Source of the DNA: Methylobrevis albus
Lineage (GTDB): Bacteria > Pseudomonadota > Alphaproteobacteria > Rhizobiales > Pleomorphomonadaceae
Assembly: GCF_015904235.1 (NCBI RefSeq)
Contig: NZ_JADZLT010000056.1
Coordinates: 124,001 to 188,000, forward strand
Direction: 5' to 3'
Length of the DNA stretch: 64,000 nt
A program made the position numbers and the translations under genes. Shown here piece by piece: positions 27,833-36,933 of this stretch; within the stretch, counting starts at the first letter, position 1; each line of letters starts with the position of its first letter. The notes under the pieces are model-generated. The model saw nothing but the letters and a program-made list of their open reading frames with translations. It did no database searches and had not been told where the DNA came from.

Positions 27833-28510
27833 ATGCGATTGCTTCTGGTCGAGGACAGCGCGCGGCTGGCGGAACTGCTGCGTGAACGCGTGCACGAGGC
27901 CGGCTGGCGGCTCGACCACGTCGCCAGCATCGCCGACGCCGAAGAGGCGGTCCGCGGCACGGAGCACGATCTCCTGCTGCTCGATCTCGGCCTGCCCGAC
28001 GGCGACGGCCTCGATCTCATCCGCCGGCTGCGCCGTTCCGGCGTCACCACGCCGATCCTGATCCTGACGGCGCGCGGCAGCGTCGACGAACGAATCGCGG
28101 GGCTCGACGCCGGGGCCGACGACTATCTGGTGAAGCCGTTCAACCACGGCGAGTTCCTCGCGCGCTGCCGGGCGATGCTGCGGCGGACGCCGCAGGCGGC
28201 CGCGCCGGTGCTGGCGGTCGGCGGCCTCAGCTACGATCCGGCGACGGCGCGGTTCGGCACCGCGGCCGAGGAGATCCACCTGCCGCCGCGCGAGCGCGCG
28301 CTCGCCGAGGTGCTGATGCGCGAAGCGGGGCGCGTCGTGCCGAAGCGCAAGCTGGAGGCGACCCTTTCCGAATACGGCGAGGAGCTTTCGACCAATGCGC
28401 TGGAACTCGCGGTGTCGCGGCTGCGCAAGCGGCTCGACGGCATCGACACCGGCATCGCCATCGAGACCATCCGCGGGGTCGGCTACATGCTGCGCAGCCT
28501 TTCGCCATGA
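27833..28510 (+). CDS. OmpR/PmrA-type response regulator
   Basis: The 225-residue protein has a receiver domain with the acidic pocket E7/D8, the phospho-acceptor D51 (LLLLDLGLPDGDG), the switch Thr in LTARG and the conserved Lys in VKPFN. A winged-helix DNA-binding domain follows, ending TIRGVGYML. It resembles QseB/PmrA/TctD regulators. The stop overlaps the kinase start as ATGA, giving tight coupling. The divergent EptA-like gene is a plausible target. Confidence 0.94.
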   Translation: MRLLLVEDSARLAELLRERVHEAGWRLDHVASIADAEEAVRGTEHDLLLLDLGLPDGDGLDLIRRLRRSGVTTPILILTARGSVDERIAGLDAGADDYLVKPFNHGEFLARCRAMLRRTPQAAAPVLAVGGLSYDPATARFGTAAEEIHLPPRERALAEVLMREAGRVVPKRKLEATLSEYGEELSTNALELAVSRLRKRLDGIDTGIAIETIRGVGYMLRSLSP

Positions 28511-29919
28511 GCGGCGATCCTACCGAAGCCGCCGCTGCGATGGGCCGTGACCGGCGCCAGCGATCACCGTCGCTGCTGCGGATCGTCGCCCTCCGCATCC
28601 TCCTGTTCGGCATGCTGGCGATGGGGATCGAGGTCGCGATCGTCTTTGCGGAATACTGGTTCGACGATCCGAACCTCGGCCGCAGCCTCATCGAGATCGA
28701 GGCCGAAGCCCTGGCGCACGGCCTCGTCGAACGCGACGGTCGCCTCGCCTACGTGCTGCCGGCCGATGCCCGGACGCGCTACCGGACCGGTGGCCCCGAC
28801 CTCGACGAGGACGGCGGCCAGGGCTATTTCGCCCGGATCCGCACCCTCGACGGCACCGTGCTGTTCTCCAACTGCGGCGAGGAATGCACCGAGCATTTCC
28901 TGCCGCTGACGGTGAACCCGCCCTCGTTCTGGCAACGGTCACTCTCGCCCGGCAAGCCGCTCGATGTCGTCGGCGGGCAGTCGGTCGACATCGGCGGCCG
29001 GCGTGTCGCGATCGAACTCGCCGTCCTGCGCGATCCCGATCACCGGGTGCTGCAGGTGATCCTGCACGAGGTGTTCGACCACATGGTCGTGCCGATGACG
29101 CTGATGCTGACGCTCGTCATCGGCGCCTCGATCTGGTCGGTGCGCTCGGCGCTGCGGCCGGTCGCCGCCGCGGCGCGGCAGGCGGAGCTGATCGATCCGC
29201 GCGATGCCGGCGCGCGGATCCCGACTGCGGGCATGCCGCGCGAGGTCGCGGTGCTGGCGGCCGCCGTCAACCGGGCATTCGGGCGCGTCGGCGAGGTGAT
29301 CCGCGGCCAGAGCCTGTTCGCGTCGGCGATCGCGCACGAGATCCGCACGCCGGTGGCGATCGTGAAGCTCGAACTCGAGCACATCGACCATCCGCGGGCG
29401 AAGAAGGCGCTCGCCGATCTCGACGGCCTGACCCATGTGCTGGAGCAGCTCACCGCCCTCGCGCGCCTCGACGCCGTCGACGTCGGCGCCATGCGGCCAG
29501 TGGCGCTGGGCGAGCTCAGCGCCGCGACCATCGAATCCATGGCGCCCTATGTCTACGACCGCGGCAAGACCATCACGCTGGTCGACCGCGGCGGCGGCGA
29601 GGTGCGGGCGATCGCCGGGCTGATCGAGAACCTGATTCGCAATCTCGTTGAAAACGCCGTCCGCCACACCCCGCCCGGCACCGCCATCACCGTCACCGTG
29701 GGTCCCGGCCCGGAACTATCCGTCGCCGACGACGGCCCCGGCCTGCCGGACGACGAGCCGATCGATCTTGGCCACGAGGCAGTGTTGAAGCGGGCCGGCG
29801 GGCTCGGCATCGGCCGCAAGATCGTGCAGCGCATCGCCGAGATCCACGGTGCGACCCTCGAAACGACGTCGAGCCGGGCGGCCGGCACCTGCGTCCGGCT
29901 GGTCTTCCCGGTGGTCTGA
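28507..29919 (+). CDS. sensor histidine kinase (PmrB/QseC-like)
   Basis: The 470-residue protein has a first membrane helix near residues 25-48, a periplasmic segment of about 140 residues with a CGEEC pair and acidic residues, a second helix near 195-215, and a HAMP-like linker. The H-box is HEIRTPVA with the phospho-His at residue 277. The N-box is ENLIRNLVENAVRH, and the G-boxes are DDGPGL and GLGIGRKIVQRI. The acidic, Cys-containing sensor segment could bind metal ions or cationic peptides, but that is inferred. Last gene of the cytochrome b-RR-HK operon. Confidence 0.93.
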   Translation: MSGDPTEAAAAMGRDRRQRSPSLLRIVALRILLFGMLAMGIEVAIVFAEYWFDDPNLGRSLIEIEAEALAHGLVERDGRLAYVLPADARTRYRTGGPDLDEDGGQGYFARIRTLDGTVLFSNCGEECTEHFLPLTVNPPSFWQRSLSPGKPLDVVGGQSVDIGGRRVAIELAVLRDPDHRVLQVILHEVFDHMVVPMTLMLTLVIGASIWSVRSALRPVAAAARQAELIDPRDAGARIPTAGMPREVAVLAAAVNRAFGRVGEVIRGQSLFASAIAHEIRTPVAIVKLELEHIDHPRAKKALADLDGLTHVLEQLTALARLDAVDVGAMRPVALGELSAATIESMAPYVYDRGKTITLVDRGGGEVRAIAGLIENLIRNLVENAVRHTPPGTAITVTVGPGPELSVADDGPGLPDDEPIDLGHEAVLKRAGGLGIGRKIVQRIAEIHGATLETTSSRAAGTCVRLVFPVV

Positions 29920-30095
29920 CAGCACGGCGGCGTCGGCCTCCCTGTCTTCGCATCGCCCCGGCCGGGCCCGTGTGCAAGGCACAAAAATTCTTCCGCGCCG
30001 CCCTTGCGATGCCTCCGGGCCCATCCCACCTCAAACCCGCGGGCCGGGCCCCTCTGACAGCGCATGTCCCTTGCTGGGGCTGGCGACGTGATGTC

Positions 30096-30128
30096 GGACC
30101 GCATCGAGTGAGCTCGATGTCAGGGTCC
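30096..30128 (+). promoter_or_regulatory. candidate hairpin in the terC leader
   Basis: CATCGAG and CTCGATG pair around a 4-base turn, and outer GGACC and GGTCC segments can extend the stem imperfectly. It lies 54 bases before the TerC start. The stretch 29920-30181 otherwise contains no gene. TerC genes are frequently preceded by the manganese-sensing yybP-ykoY riboswitch, but its conserved loop sequences are not visible here. Confidence 0.3.
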
Positions 30129-30181
30129 GTGCCGTCTGCCGCCACCTTTGCGTCGGGCTCCTTCACCGGATGAGGGAGCAA

Positions 30182-31177
30182 ATGCAGCAATTTTTCGTTC
30201 AGGACATTCTCGGCCAACCGCTCTGGATGTGGCTCGGCTTTGCCGGCCTCGTCGGCGCCCTTCTCGCTTTCGATCTCGGCGTGCTTCACCGCAAAACACG
30301 CGAGATCGCCGTGCGTGAGAGCCTGATGCTCTCCGCCTTCTACATCGTCCTCGGTCTCGGCTTCGGCGGCTTCGTCTGGTTGCAGCTCGGGGCGGAGTCG
30401 GCCGCCGAGTACATCACCGGCTTCGTGGTCGAGAAGAGCCTCGCGATGGACAACGTGTTCGTCATCGCGATCATCTTCGCGTTCTTCGCCATCCCGCGCG
30501 AGCTGCAGCACCGCGTCTTGTTCTGGGGCATCCTCGGCGTCATCGTGCTGCGCGCGCTGATGATCGGCTTCGGCGCGGTCATCGTCAGCGAATTTGCCTG
30601 GGTGCTCTACGTCTTCGCCGCGTTCCTGATCTTCACCGGCATCAAGATGCTGGTCTGGCATGAAGGCGAAACCGACCTTGCCGGCAATCCGCTGCTGCGC
30701 TTCCTGCGCCGCCACCTCAACGTCACCGACAACCTGCACGGTGACCGCTTCTTCGTGCGGCAGCAGAACACGGAGACGGGCAAGGTGAAAATCTTCGTCA
30801 CGCCGCTGTTCCTGGCGCTGGTGTTCATCGAGATCGCCGACGTGATCTTCGCGGTGGACTCGATCCCGGCGATCTTCGCGATCACCACGGACCCGTACAT
30901 CGTCTACACCTCGAACATCTTCGCGATCCTCGGCCTGCGTGCGCTCTATTTCGCGCTCGCCGCGATCCTGCACCGCTTCCGCTACCTGAAGCCGGCGCTG
31001 GCGATCCTGCTGGTGTTCATCGGCTCCAAGGTGTTCGTGGCCGACCTGCTCGGCTGGCAGAAGTTCCCGGCCGAGTGGTCGCTCGGCATCACCGTCGCGA
31101 TCCTCGCCATCGGCGTCGGCGTGTCACTCTGGCGCACCCGGTCGGATGCGAAGACGCTGCGCACCGACGCGGCCTGA
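30182..31177 (+). CDS. TerC-family integral membrane protein
   Basis: The 331-residue protein has about nine membrane helices. TerC signatures include FDLGVLHRK, VVEKSLAMDNVFVIAIIFAFF, EIADVIFAVDSIPAIFAIT and YIVYTSNIFAILGLRALYFAL. The conserved acidic residues in these helices define the family, now linked to manganese export and metalation of secreted proteins (Alx/MeeF/YceF types), not only tellurium resistance. ATG 30182 follows GAGGGAGC. Single gene, ending at a strong terminator. Confidence 0.94.
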   Translation: MQQFFVQDILGQPLWMWLGFAGLVGALLAFDLGVLHRKTREIAVRESLMLSAFYIVLGLGFGGFVWLQLGAESAAEYITGFVVEKSLAMDNVFVIAIIFAFFAIPRELQHRVLFWGILGVIVLRALMIGFGAVIVSEFAWVLYVFAAFLIFTGIKMLVWHEGETDLAGNPLLRFLRRHLNVTDNLHGDRFFVRQQNTETGKVKIFVTPLFLALVFIEIADVIFAVDSIPAIFAITTDPYIVYTSNIFAILGLRALYFALAAILHRFRYLKPALAILLVFIGSKVFVADLLGWQKFPAEWSLGITVAILAIGVGVSLWRTRSDAKTLRTDAA

Positions 31178-31198
31178 CGGTTCACCACGCGAAGAAGG

Positions 31199-31228
31199 AC
31201 GGCCGGCCCCGCGGGGCCGGCCGTTTTC
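31199..31228. terminator. bidirectional terminator between terC and the GST gene
   Basis: A perfect 12-base G+C stem (ACGGCCGGCCCC / GGGGCCGGCCGT) encloses a 2-base GC spacer and is followed by TTTTC. It separates two converging genes. Confidence 0.88.
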
Positions 31229-31231
31229 GGT

Positions 31232-31939
31232 TCAGCGGGCGCGCTGGTTGAACAGCACCTTCTGCGCTTCCTTGTCGTCGGCGAGGTTCATCTGCTCCTC
31301 GGGCGGCGCGGCGATCGCCATGCCCTTCTCCACCGCTGGCCGGGCCAGCATCCGCTCGTACCAGGCCTTCACGTTCGGAAACTCGGCGAGGTCGATGCCC
31401 TGGCGCTCATAGGGCTTCACCCAGCCGACGATCGCCATGTCGGCGATCGAATAGTCGCCGGCGACCCATTCCTTGCCTTCGAGCTGGCGGTCGAGCACGC
31501 CGTAGAGGCGGTGCGTCTCGTCGCGGTAGCGCATGATCGCATAGGGGATCTTCTCGGGCGCATACTGCGAGAAGTGGTGGTTCTGGCCGAGCATCGGGCC
31601 GAAGCCGCCCATCTGCCACATCAGCCACTTCTCGACCTCGACCCGGCCGCGTTCGTCGGCGGGCAGGAAGCGGCCGTGCTTGCGGGCGAGGTAGAGCATG
31701 ATTGCGCCCGATTCGAAGATGGCGATCGGCGTGCCGTCCGGACCGTCGGGATCGACGATCGCCGGCATCTTGTTGTTCGGCGAGATCGCCAGGAACTCGG
31801 GCTTGAACTGGTCGCCCTTGCCGATGCGGACGAAGTGGACGTCGTAAGGCAGGCCGAGCTCTTCGAGCAGGATCGAGATCTTCCAGCCGTTGGGCGTCGG
31901 CCAGTAATAGAGATCGATCGGCTTGGCGGTATCTGACAT
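31232..31939 (-). CDS. glutathione S-transferase family protein (YfcG/YghU-like)
   Basis: The 235-residue protein has an N-terminal thioredoxin-fold GST domain (YYWPTPNGWKISILLEELGLPYDV, then NNKMPAIVDPDG and IFESGAIMLYLA) and a C-terminal helical domain (LMWQMGGFGPMLGQNHHF, DYSIADMAIVGWV). The TPNGWK start of helix 1 is characteristic of nu-class enzymes with disulfide-bond reductase activity on glutathione disulfide-type substrates. ATG 31939 is fixed by the domain boundary. Confidence 0.92.
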   Translation of the reverse strand: MSDTAKPIDLYYWPTPNGWKISILLEELGLPYDVHFVRIGKGDQFKPEFLAISPNNKMPAIVDPDGPDGTPIAIFESGAIMLYLARKHGRFLPADERGRVEVEKWLMWQMGGFGPMLGQNHHFSQYAPEKIPYAIMRYRDETHRLYGVLDRQLEGKEWVAGDYSIADMAIVGWVKPYERQGIDLAEFPNVKAWYERMLARPAVEKGMAIAAPPEEQMNLADDKEAQKVLFNQRAR

Positions 31940-32133
31940 GGGGAGGAAACTCCGGTGACGGAGAGCCGCCGGGAGGCGGCCGCGGGGATGACAACGAAAT
32001 ACCCAGTTGGCCCCGCCGCGCAAGCCGCCCACGCCTCACGCCCCCGTGATGCCGGCAGGCAGGACGGCGCTGCCGCGCGCCGCGAAATCCGCTATCACCG
32101 CGCCAGCCGCGCCCTCCGGAGACCGCCGCGCCG

Positions 32134-32931
32134 ATGCCGCTTGTTCACGTCACCGACCCGGCCGATCCGCGGGTCGCGCCCTATCTCGACATCCGCGACC
32201 GCGATCTCGCCGGGCACGGCGGCTTCTTCGTCGCCGAGGGCGAGGTCGTGGTGCGCCAGCTCGTCACGGCGTCGCGGTTCCGGCCGCACTCGCTGCTGCT
32301 CGCCGAGAAGCGCGTCGCGGCGCTCACCGATGTCATCGCCGCGTTGCCGGCCAGCGTCCCGGTGTTCGTCGCGGCGCAGGCGGTGATGGACCGTATCGTC
32401 GGCTTCCCGATTCACCGCGGGATCCTCGGCCTCGGGCTGCGCGGCGCCGCGCCGCTTGCAGCCGACCTGATCGCCGCCGCACCGCCCGTCATTGTCTGCG
32501 CCGCCGGCATCGCCAACCACGACAACATCGGCGGCATCTTCCGCAACGCGGCCGCCTTCGGCGCCGGCGCCGTGCTGATCGACGGGGCGAGCTGCGATCC
32601 GCTCTACCGCAAGGCGATCCGGGTCTCGGTCGGCGCCGCGCTCAGGGTGCCGTTCGCGCGAGTCGAGAGTGTCGCGGCGATGCTCGACCTGCTGGAGGCC
32701 GCCGACTACCGGGTGGTTGGGCTGTCGCCTGCCGGGTCGCTGCCGCTGGCGCGGCTGGTTCCGCCGCCGCGGGTCGCGCTGCTGCTCGGCAGCGAGGGAC
32801 CGGGCCTGCCGGCGGACGTGCTCGCCCGGACGATGGCGGTGCGGATCGACATGTCGGGCGGGTTCGACAGCCTCAACGTCGCGACGACCAGCGGCATCGC
32901 GCTCTATCACCTGACCCGTGCCGGGGTCTGA
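32134..32931 (+). CDS. TrmH/SpoU-family RNA 2'-O-methyltransferase
   Basis: The 265-residue SPOUT enzyme has an N-terminal substrate-binding region (GGFFVAEGEVVVRQL) and the three SpoU motifs: NHDNIGGIFRNAAAFGAGAVLID, LLGSEGPGLP and SLNVATTSGIALYHL. The fold binds S-adenosylmethionine in a trefoil knot. The RNA target (tRNA or rRNA) cannot be told from sequence. Converges with the popZ gene across 31 bases. Confidence 0.93.
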   Translation: MPLVHVTDPADPRVAPYLDIRDRDLAGHGGFFVAEGEVVVRQLVTASRFRPHSLLLAEKRVAALTDVIAALPASVPVFVAAQAVMDRIVGFPIHRGILGLGLRGAAPLAADLIAAAPPVIVCAAGIANHDNIGGIFRNAAAFGAGAVLIDGASCDPLYRKAIRVSVGAALRVPFARVESVAAMLDLLEAADYRVVGLSPAGSLPLARLVPPPRVALLLGSEGPGLPADVLARTMAVRIDMSGGFDSLNVATTSGIALYHLTRAGV

Positions 32932-32962
32932 CCGGGCGGCACGCGGCACGGCTGCCGGGGCG

Positions 32963-33709
32963 TCAGCGGGCGCGGGTGATGCGCTCGATTTCGGCGCGCA
33001 CCATGCGGTCGACGAGCCCGGGCAGGTTCTCGTCCAGCCATGCCTTGAGCATCGGCCGCAGCATGTCGGCGACGAGGTCTTCGATGGTGCGGGGATGGCT
33101 CGCCAGCAAGGTCGTGGTGAGCGAGCCGAAGGCGGCCTGGATCGAGGCATCGACTTCGGGCGACAGCAGCCGGTCGCCGGCGGGCTCCGCCGGCCGGGCC
33201 TGGCGCGGCGGCAACGGCGGCGGCAGCGGAGCCGGCTCGTCCTCTTCCTCCTCGACCGCCATCGCGGCGAAATCGTCCTCCGGTTCCGGAGCGAGCATTT
33301 CGTCGGGCTCCGCCTCCGCGAAGGGATCCGGATCGGCGAAGGCGACGTCGGCGAGGTCGGGATCGAAGCCCTCGACGATGCCGAGGTCGTCGTCGGTGAC
33401 GGCGAACTCTTCGGTGAGTTCGAGCACGTCGTCGGCCGTATCCTCGGTGTCGTTGCCGGCGCTCGCGAACAGGCGGTCGAGGTCGTCCTCGGAGACGGTG
33501 TCGTCCTCGTCGGCGGGAGGTGGCGGCGGTGGCGGTGCCTTGGCGGCGACGGGGGCGGCCGGCGGCGGCGCGGGCCGTTCGGGGGCCGCGGCCTTCGGGG
33601 CGGGGGCTGGCGCGGCGGTCGGCGCCGGACCGTCGTCGGCGATGATCCGGCGGATCGAAGCCAGGATCTCCTCCATCGACGGTTCCTGGGATGCACCCGC
33701 CTTCGCCAT
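32963..33709 (-). CDS. popZ: PopZ-family polar organizing protein (DUF2497)
   Basis: The 248-residue protein has an N-terminal conserved helix (SMEEILASIRRIIADDGP), a long Pro/Ala/acidic disordered middle and a C-terminal oligomerisation domain (LVADMLRPMLKAWLDENLPGLVDRMVRAEIERI). This is the architecture of PopZ, which forms polar condensates and anchors the chromosome origin in Caulobacter and marks poles in Rhizobiales. It is longer than Caulobacter PopZ because of the linker. It sits downstream of tolC, a common Rhizobiales arrangement. Confidence 0.9.
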   Translation of the reverse strand: MAKAGASQEPSMEEILASIRRIIADDGPAPTAAPAPAPKAAAPERPAPPPAAPVAAKAPPPPPPPADEDDTVSEDDLDRLFASAGNDTEDTADDVLELTEEFAVTDDDLGIVEGFDPDLADVAFADPDPFAEAEPDEMLAPEPEDDFAAMAVEEEEDEPAPLPPPLPPRQARPAEPAGDRLLSPEVDASIQAAFGSLTTTLLASHPRTIEDLVADMLRPMLKAWLDENLPGLVDRMVRAEIERITRAR

Positions 33710-34004
33710 CGTCCACCCTCTTCCGCGCTTCGGCCCCGCGCCGCGCTGCCGAAGCCGCCGCGACGGCGACCGCGCAACGCCGCGCGATTCGCACCAGTTT
33801 CCGAAGTATAGGCGGAGCGGGCCGCAACGCGAATGCCACTCGGCGTGCCACCGGCGACTTATCCCCGGAAGCAGGCCCGCGGCGGGCGCCCTGCCGGCGA
33901 TGAGGGCCGGCCCGTCCCGCTCACGCGCGCTGATGGCGCAGCTGGCTTCCCGTCAGGATACCGGCGCCGGCCTGCCTGCTTCCGTCAGTCGGTGCCGCCG
34001 GAGG

Positions 34005-35375
34005 TCAGCGGCCGTCGGGCGTGCGCAGGCCGCCCCACTTGTCGCGAACCTGCTTGTAGTGCGTCTCGGGCTTGTAGGCGGCGACCTTGAGGCCGAGCTT
34101 CGTCGAGGACAGCTGGCCGACGGTGGAGAGCACGGTGTAGCCGGCGACGACGATGTCGCGCTGCGCCTGCACCTGCGAAACCTGCGCGTCGACGAGATCG
34201 GTCTGGGCGTTGAGCACGTCGAGCGTCGTGCGCTGGCCGACGCGCTGCTCGTCGATCACGCCCTCGAGGGCGAGGCGGTTGGCATCGACCTGCGACCGCG
34301 CGGCAATCGCCTGCGCCCGGGACGCCTCCAGCCCACCCCAGGCGGCGACGACCGCGGCCTGCACCTGATCGCGGGTCGCGTCGACCTCGATCATGCGCTG
34401 GCCGTAGGTTTCCTTCGCCTGGCGCACGCTGGAATAGACCGAGCCGCCCTCGTAGATCGGGATGGTGATCTGGCCGACGATCTCGCCGCTGGTGCCGCCG
34501 ACCGACGACGTGTCGCCGCCGACCCACGAGCGCTGTGCCGTCGCCTGCAGCGAGATGGTCGGCAGCAGTTCGCCCTCGATCACCTTGACGTTGTAGGCGG
34601 CCACATCGGCCGAGTGGACCGACGCGATGATCGCCGGGTGGTCCTTGCGGCCGCGTGCCAGCGCTTCCTCGAACGACTTCGGCAGCAGCTTGTCGATGAC
34701 GCGGCCGGGCTGCAGGTTGCGCGGATCGCGGCCGATGATCTGGCGATAGACGCCGCGGCTCGACTGCACGTTGGCGCGGGCGAGGCTGAGCGCCGACGAG
34801 GCGGCGGCGAGCGCGGCATCGGACTGGGCGACGTCGGTGCGGGTGCCCTCGCCGACCTGGAAGCGATCGCGCGCCGCTCGGACCTGCTCGTTGAGGAAGG
34901 TGATGTTGCTCTCGCGCAGGTTGACGATCGCCTCGTCACGAATGACGTTCATGTAGGCTTCGACCGCGTCGAGCAGCACGTTCTGTTCGGTGTTGCGCAG
35001 GCTTTCGCGTGCGGCACGCACCGAGGCCTCGGCAGCCTGCACCGAGTTTTCTGTGCGGAAGCCGCGGAAGATCGGCTGGGTGATCGTGATGCCGACGCCG
35101 GCCTGGCGCGATTCGCGGCTGCCGCTCACCGAACCCGACGGGTTGAGCACCGACGCGCTGCCCGAAATGTTGGCGGTGATCTGCGGCCGGTAGCCCGACA
35201 GCGCTTGCGGCACCGATTCGTCGGTCGCCCGGGTCGAGGCCCGGGCGGCGTTCAACGTCGGGTTGTTCGAATAGGCTGCGGACAGCGCCTCGAGCAGGGA
35301 CTCAGCCGAAGCTGCGACCGGAGCGAGCAGCGCGGCGAGCGCGACCGAAATGGAGAGTATCCGTCTCGCGTGCAA
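34005..35375 (-). CDS. tolC: TolC-family outer membrane efflux channel
   Basis: The precursor of about 456 residues has a signal peptide (ILSISVALAALLAPVAASA) and two internally repeated halves typical of TolC: AAYSNNPTLNAARA with ITITQPIFRG in the first, and GQITIPIYEGGSVYSSVRQAKETY in the second, ending in GTRTDVAQSDAAL- and GQRTTLDVLNAQTDL-type segments. It forms the outer-membrane duct for type I secretion and RND efflux. A TTG at 35375 with AGAGGTGAG upstream is the best start; ATG 35402 lacks a ribosome binding site. Part of pcm-tolC-popZ on the minus strand. Confidence 0.93.
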   Translation of the reverse strand: MHARRILSISVALAALLAPVAASAESLLEALSAAYSNNPTLNAARASTRATDESVPQALSGYRPQITANISGSASVLNPSGSVSGSRESRQAGVGITITQPIFRGFRTENSVQAAEASVRAARESLRNTEQNVLLDAVEAYMNVIRDEAIVNLRESNITFLNEQVRAARDRFQVGEGTRTDVAQSDAALAAASSALSLARANVQSSRGVYRQIIGRDPRNLQPGRVIDKLLPKSFEEALARGRKDHPAIIASVHSADVAAYNVKVIEGELLPTISLQATAQRSWVGGDTSSVGGTSGEIVGQITIPIYEGGSVYSSVRQAKETYGQRMIEVDATRDQVQAAVVAAWGGLEASRAQAIAARSQVDANRLALEGVIDEQRVGQRTTLDVLNAQTDLVDAQVSQVQAQRDIVVAGYTVLSTVGQLSSTKLGLKVAAYKPETHYKQVRDKWGGLRTPDGR

Positions 35376-36002
35376 CGTCTCACCTCTTCCGTCGTGAATC
35401 ATCGGGAGCCGGCAACGCCGGCGACGCCCCTGAGGACGCTCTTGGAGATCGAGCGGTACCCAGCACGGATGAGAAAGTAAACTGTCCGGACGGTTTTTGG
35501 CGTGGACGGCGCCGGGTCGATCGCAGATTGCGCCCCAACTATGGCAACCGGGCAACAGCTGCCGGGTCGGCGCGCCGGTTTGATGCAGAATGCAAAGGGA
35601 CGCCGTCGGTCCTCTTCACCGCGCCTTGCACAAGGAAACCATCACAAACAATTGATTCAAATGACGCAATTTCGTTCGGCGCGGCGCGTTTTGCCACGAG
35701 GCGGCGGTCGAGCTGCCGGCAGCAGCAAGGGATCGGGCGCTGCTCCCGTCAAAGGACGCCCCTCGCCGTCGTCATCCCGCGAAAGCGGGGATCCACGTCG
35801 CAGGAGGCGTGGAGGACGTCGGAGACCCATCACCCCGCGGCGCTTTGGATCCCCGCTTTCGCGGGGATGACGGACGGAAAGGTTGAGTGACCAAGCGACT
35901 CGCGCAAGGCGCGGCGGCGTCACGTCGAGCGGCCCACCCTGCCCCGCCACACCGCAGAAACGTGTGTCGTCTCGTGCGGAACGGGCCCGTCGTTCAAAGC
36001 CC
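35376..36002. other. intergenic stretch upstream of tolC
   Basis: About 630 bases with no convincing gene on either strand. It contains a locally AT-rich zone around 35630-35690 (for example CAAACAATTGATTCAAATGA), which could host the tolC promoter, and the inverted repeat at 35769-35874. Open frames across it are short and have no recognisable protein character. Confidence 0.6.
35769..35874. repeat. palindromic intergenic repeat, family C (GTCATCCC...GGGATGAC)
   Basis: Two inverted arms of about 25 bases, GTCATCCCGCGAAAGCGGGG and its complement ending CGGGGATGACGG, are separated by about 55 bases. Each arm also contains its own small hairpin (CCCGC GAAA GCGGG). Palindromes of this kind occur in many proteobacterial genomes. 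Confidence 0.8.
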
Positions 36003-36656
36003 TCAGAAGACGAAGGCTGGCTCGCGGGCGAAGCCCGGCAGCAGATGCGCGGCGGCGTTCATGATGACGCGGCCGCTGAGGTCGGGGCCGGAGCGGACGT
36101 AGAGCATCGCCCGCGCGGAGCCGCCTAGCCCCTCGATCACGACGAGGCGCCCGCCATCCTTCAACTGCGCCGCGATCTTGTCGGGGAACACCTCGACGGC
36201 GCCCTCGATGACAATGACGTCGTAGGGACCCTCGGCGGCGAGGCCGTCCTTGAGAGCGCCCTCGACCACGGCGACGTTGTCGAAGCCCAGCGTCTGCAGC
36301 ACGTCGCCAGCGGTGTTCGCGAGCTCGGTGCTCTCCTCGACGGCGACGACGGAGCTCGCCAGCCGGGCGATCAGCGCGCTCGAGTAGCCGGTGGCGCAGC
36401 CGACGTCGAGCACGACGTCCGACGCGCCGATCTCGGCGGCCTGCACCATCTTGGCCAGCACCATCGGCTGCAGCATCGCCCGGCCGCCGGCGAGCACCAC
36501 GTCGCGGTCGAGATAGGCGAGCGGCTTCAGGCTGGCCGGAACGAAGGCCTCGCGCGGGATCGCCAGCATCGCGGCGATGATGCGATGGTCGGTGACGTCG
36601 TTCGGCCGAATCTGGCCGTCGACCATCTTGGTGCGAGCCGCCGCGTAGTCGACCAT
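36003..36656 (-). CDS. pcm: protein-L-isoaspartate O-methyltransferase family
   Basis: The 217-residue SAM-dependent methyltransferase has motif I as VVLDVGCATGYSSALIARL. The family-specific region is before it (AMLQPMVLAKMVQAAEIG), and post-I VVAVEES, DVIVIEGAVE and GGRLVVIEG follow. Members repair isoaspartyl residues. In alphaproteobacteria this version, always near tolC, may have another target. Here the glycine-rich motif reads GCATGY where classical PIMTs have GTGSGY, so activity on isoaspartate is not certain. Confidence 0.88.
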   Translation of the reverse strand: MVDYAAARTKMVDGQIRPNDVTDHRIIAAMLAIPREAFVPASLKPLAYLDRDVVLAGGRAMLQPMVLAKMVQAAEIGASDVVLDVGCATGYSSALIARLASSVVAVEESTELANTAGDVLQTLGFDNVAVVEGALKDGLAAEGPYDVIVIEGAVEVFPDKIAAQLKDGGRLVVIEGLGGSARAMLYVRSGPDLSGRVIMNAAAHLLPGFAREPAFVF

Positions 36657-36933
36657 CAGCGCTGTTCCCCTCGTGCGGGACGGGCGGCGGGCCTGCGGCG
36701 CACGACCGCGCCGGACCCCCGCGACGTCACGGTGAGCATGCTCTTCCCATATCGCCGCGCGGGACGGGTGACAAGGCCGGCAAAACGCGGCCCGGACCGC
36801 GGCAATCCGGCCTTGTCGCTTGTTTCAACGAAAGATTCCGTCGCGGCGAAACCGGTGGTGACGATCCTGCGTATCGAAGATCACGACGGGCAAGGGGCCC
36901 TGGGAGCCGCGAACGGTGGCGGAGGACAGCGAG

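Noticed and set aside
30060-30180. yybP-ykoY manganese riboswitch ahead of terC
   Set aside because: The expected conserved loops (GGGGAGUAG and the CCGAAA/GUCAGUAC-type segments) are not visible, so only an unnamed hairpin is reported.
35502-35890. Short plus-strand frames upstream of tolC
   Set aside because: They run through an inverted repeat, have no ribosome binding site and give low-complexity basic sequence.
36657-36933. Sigma-E type promoter (TGATC...TAAGA) before the photolyase gene
   Set aside because: I could not find a convincing pair of elements at the right spacing by eye; a motif search is needed before claiming it.
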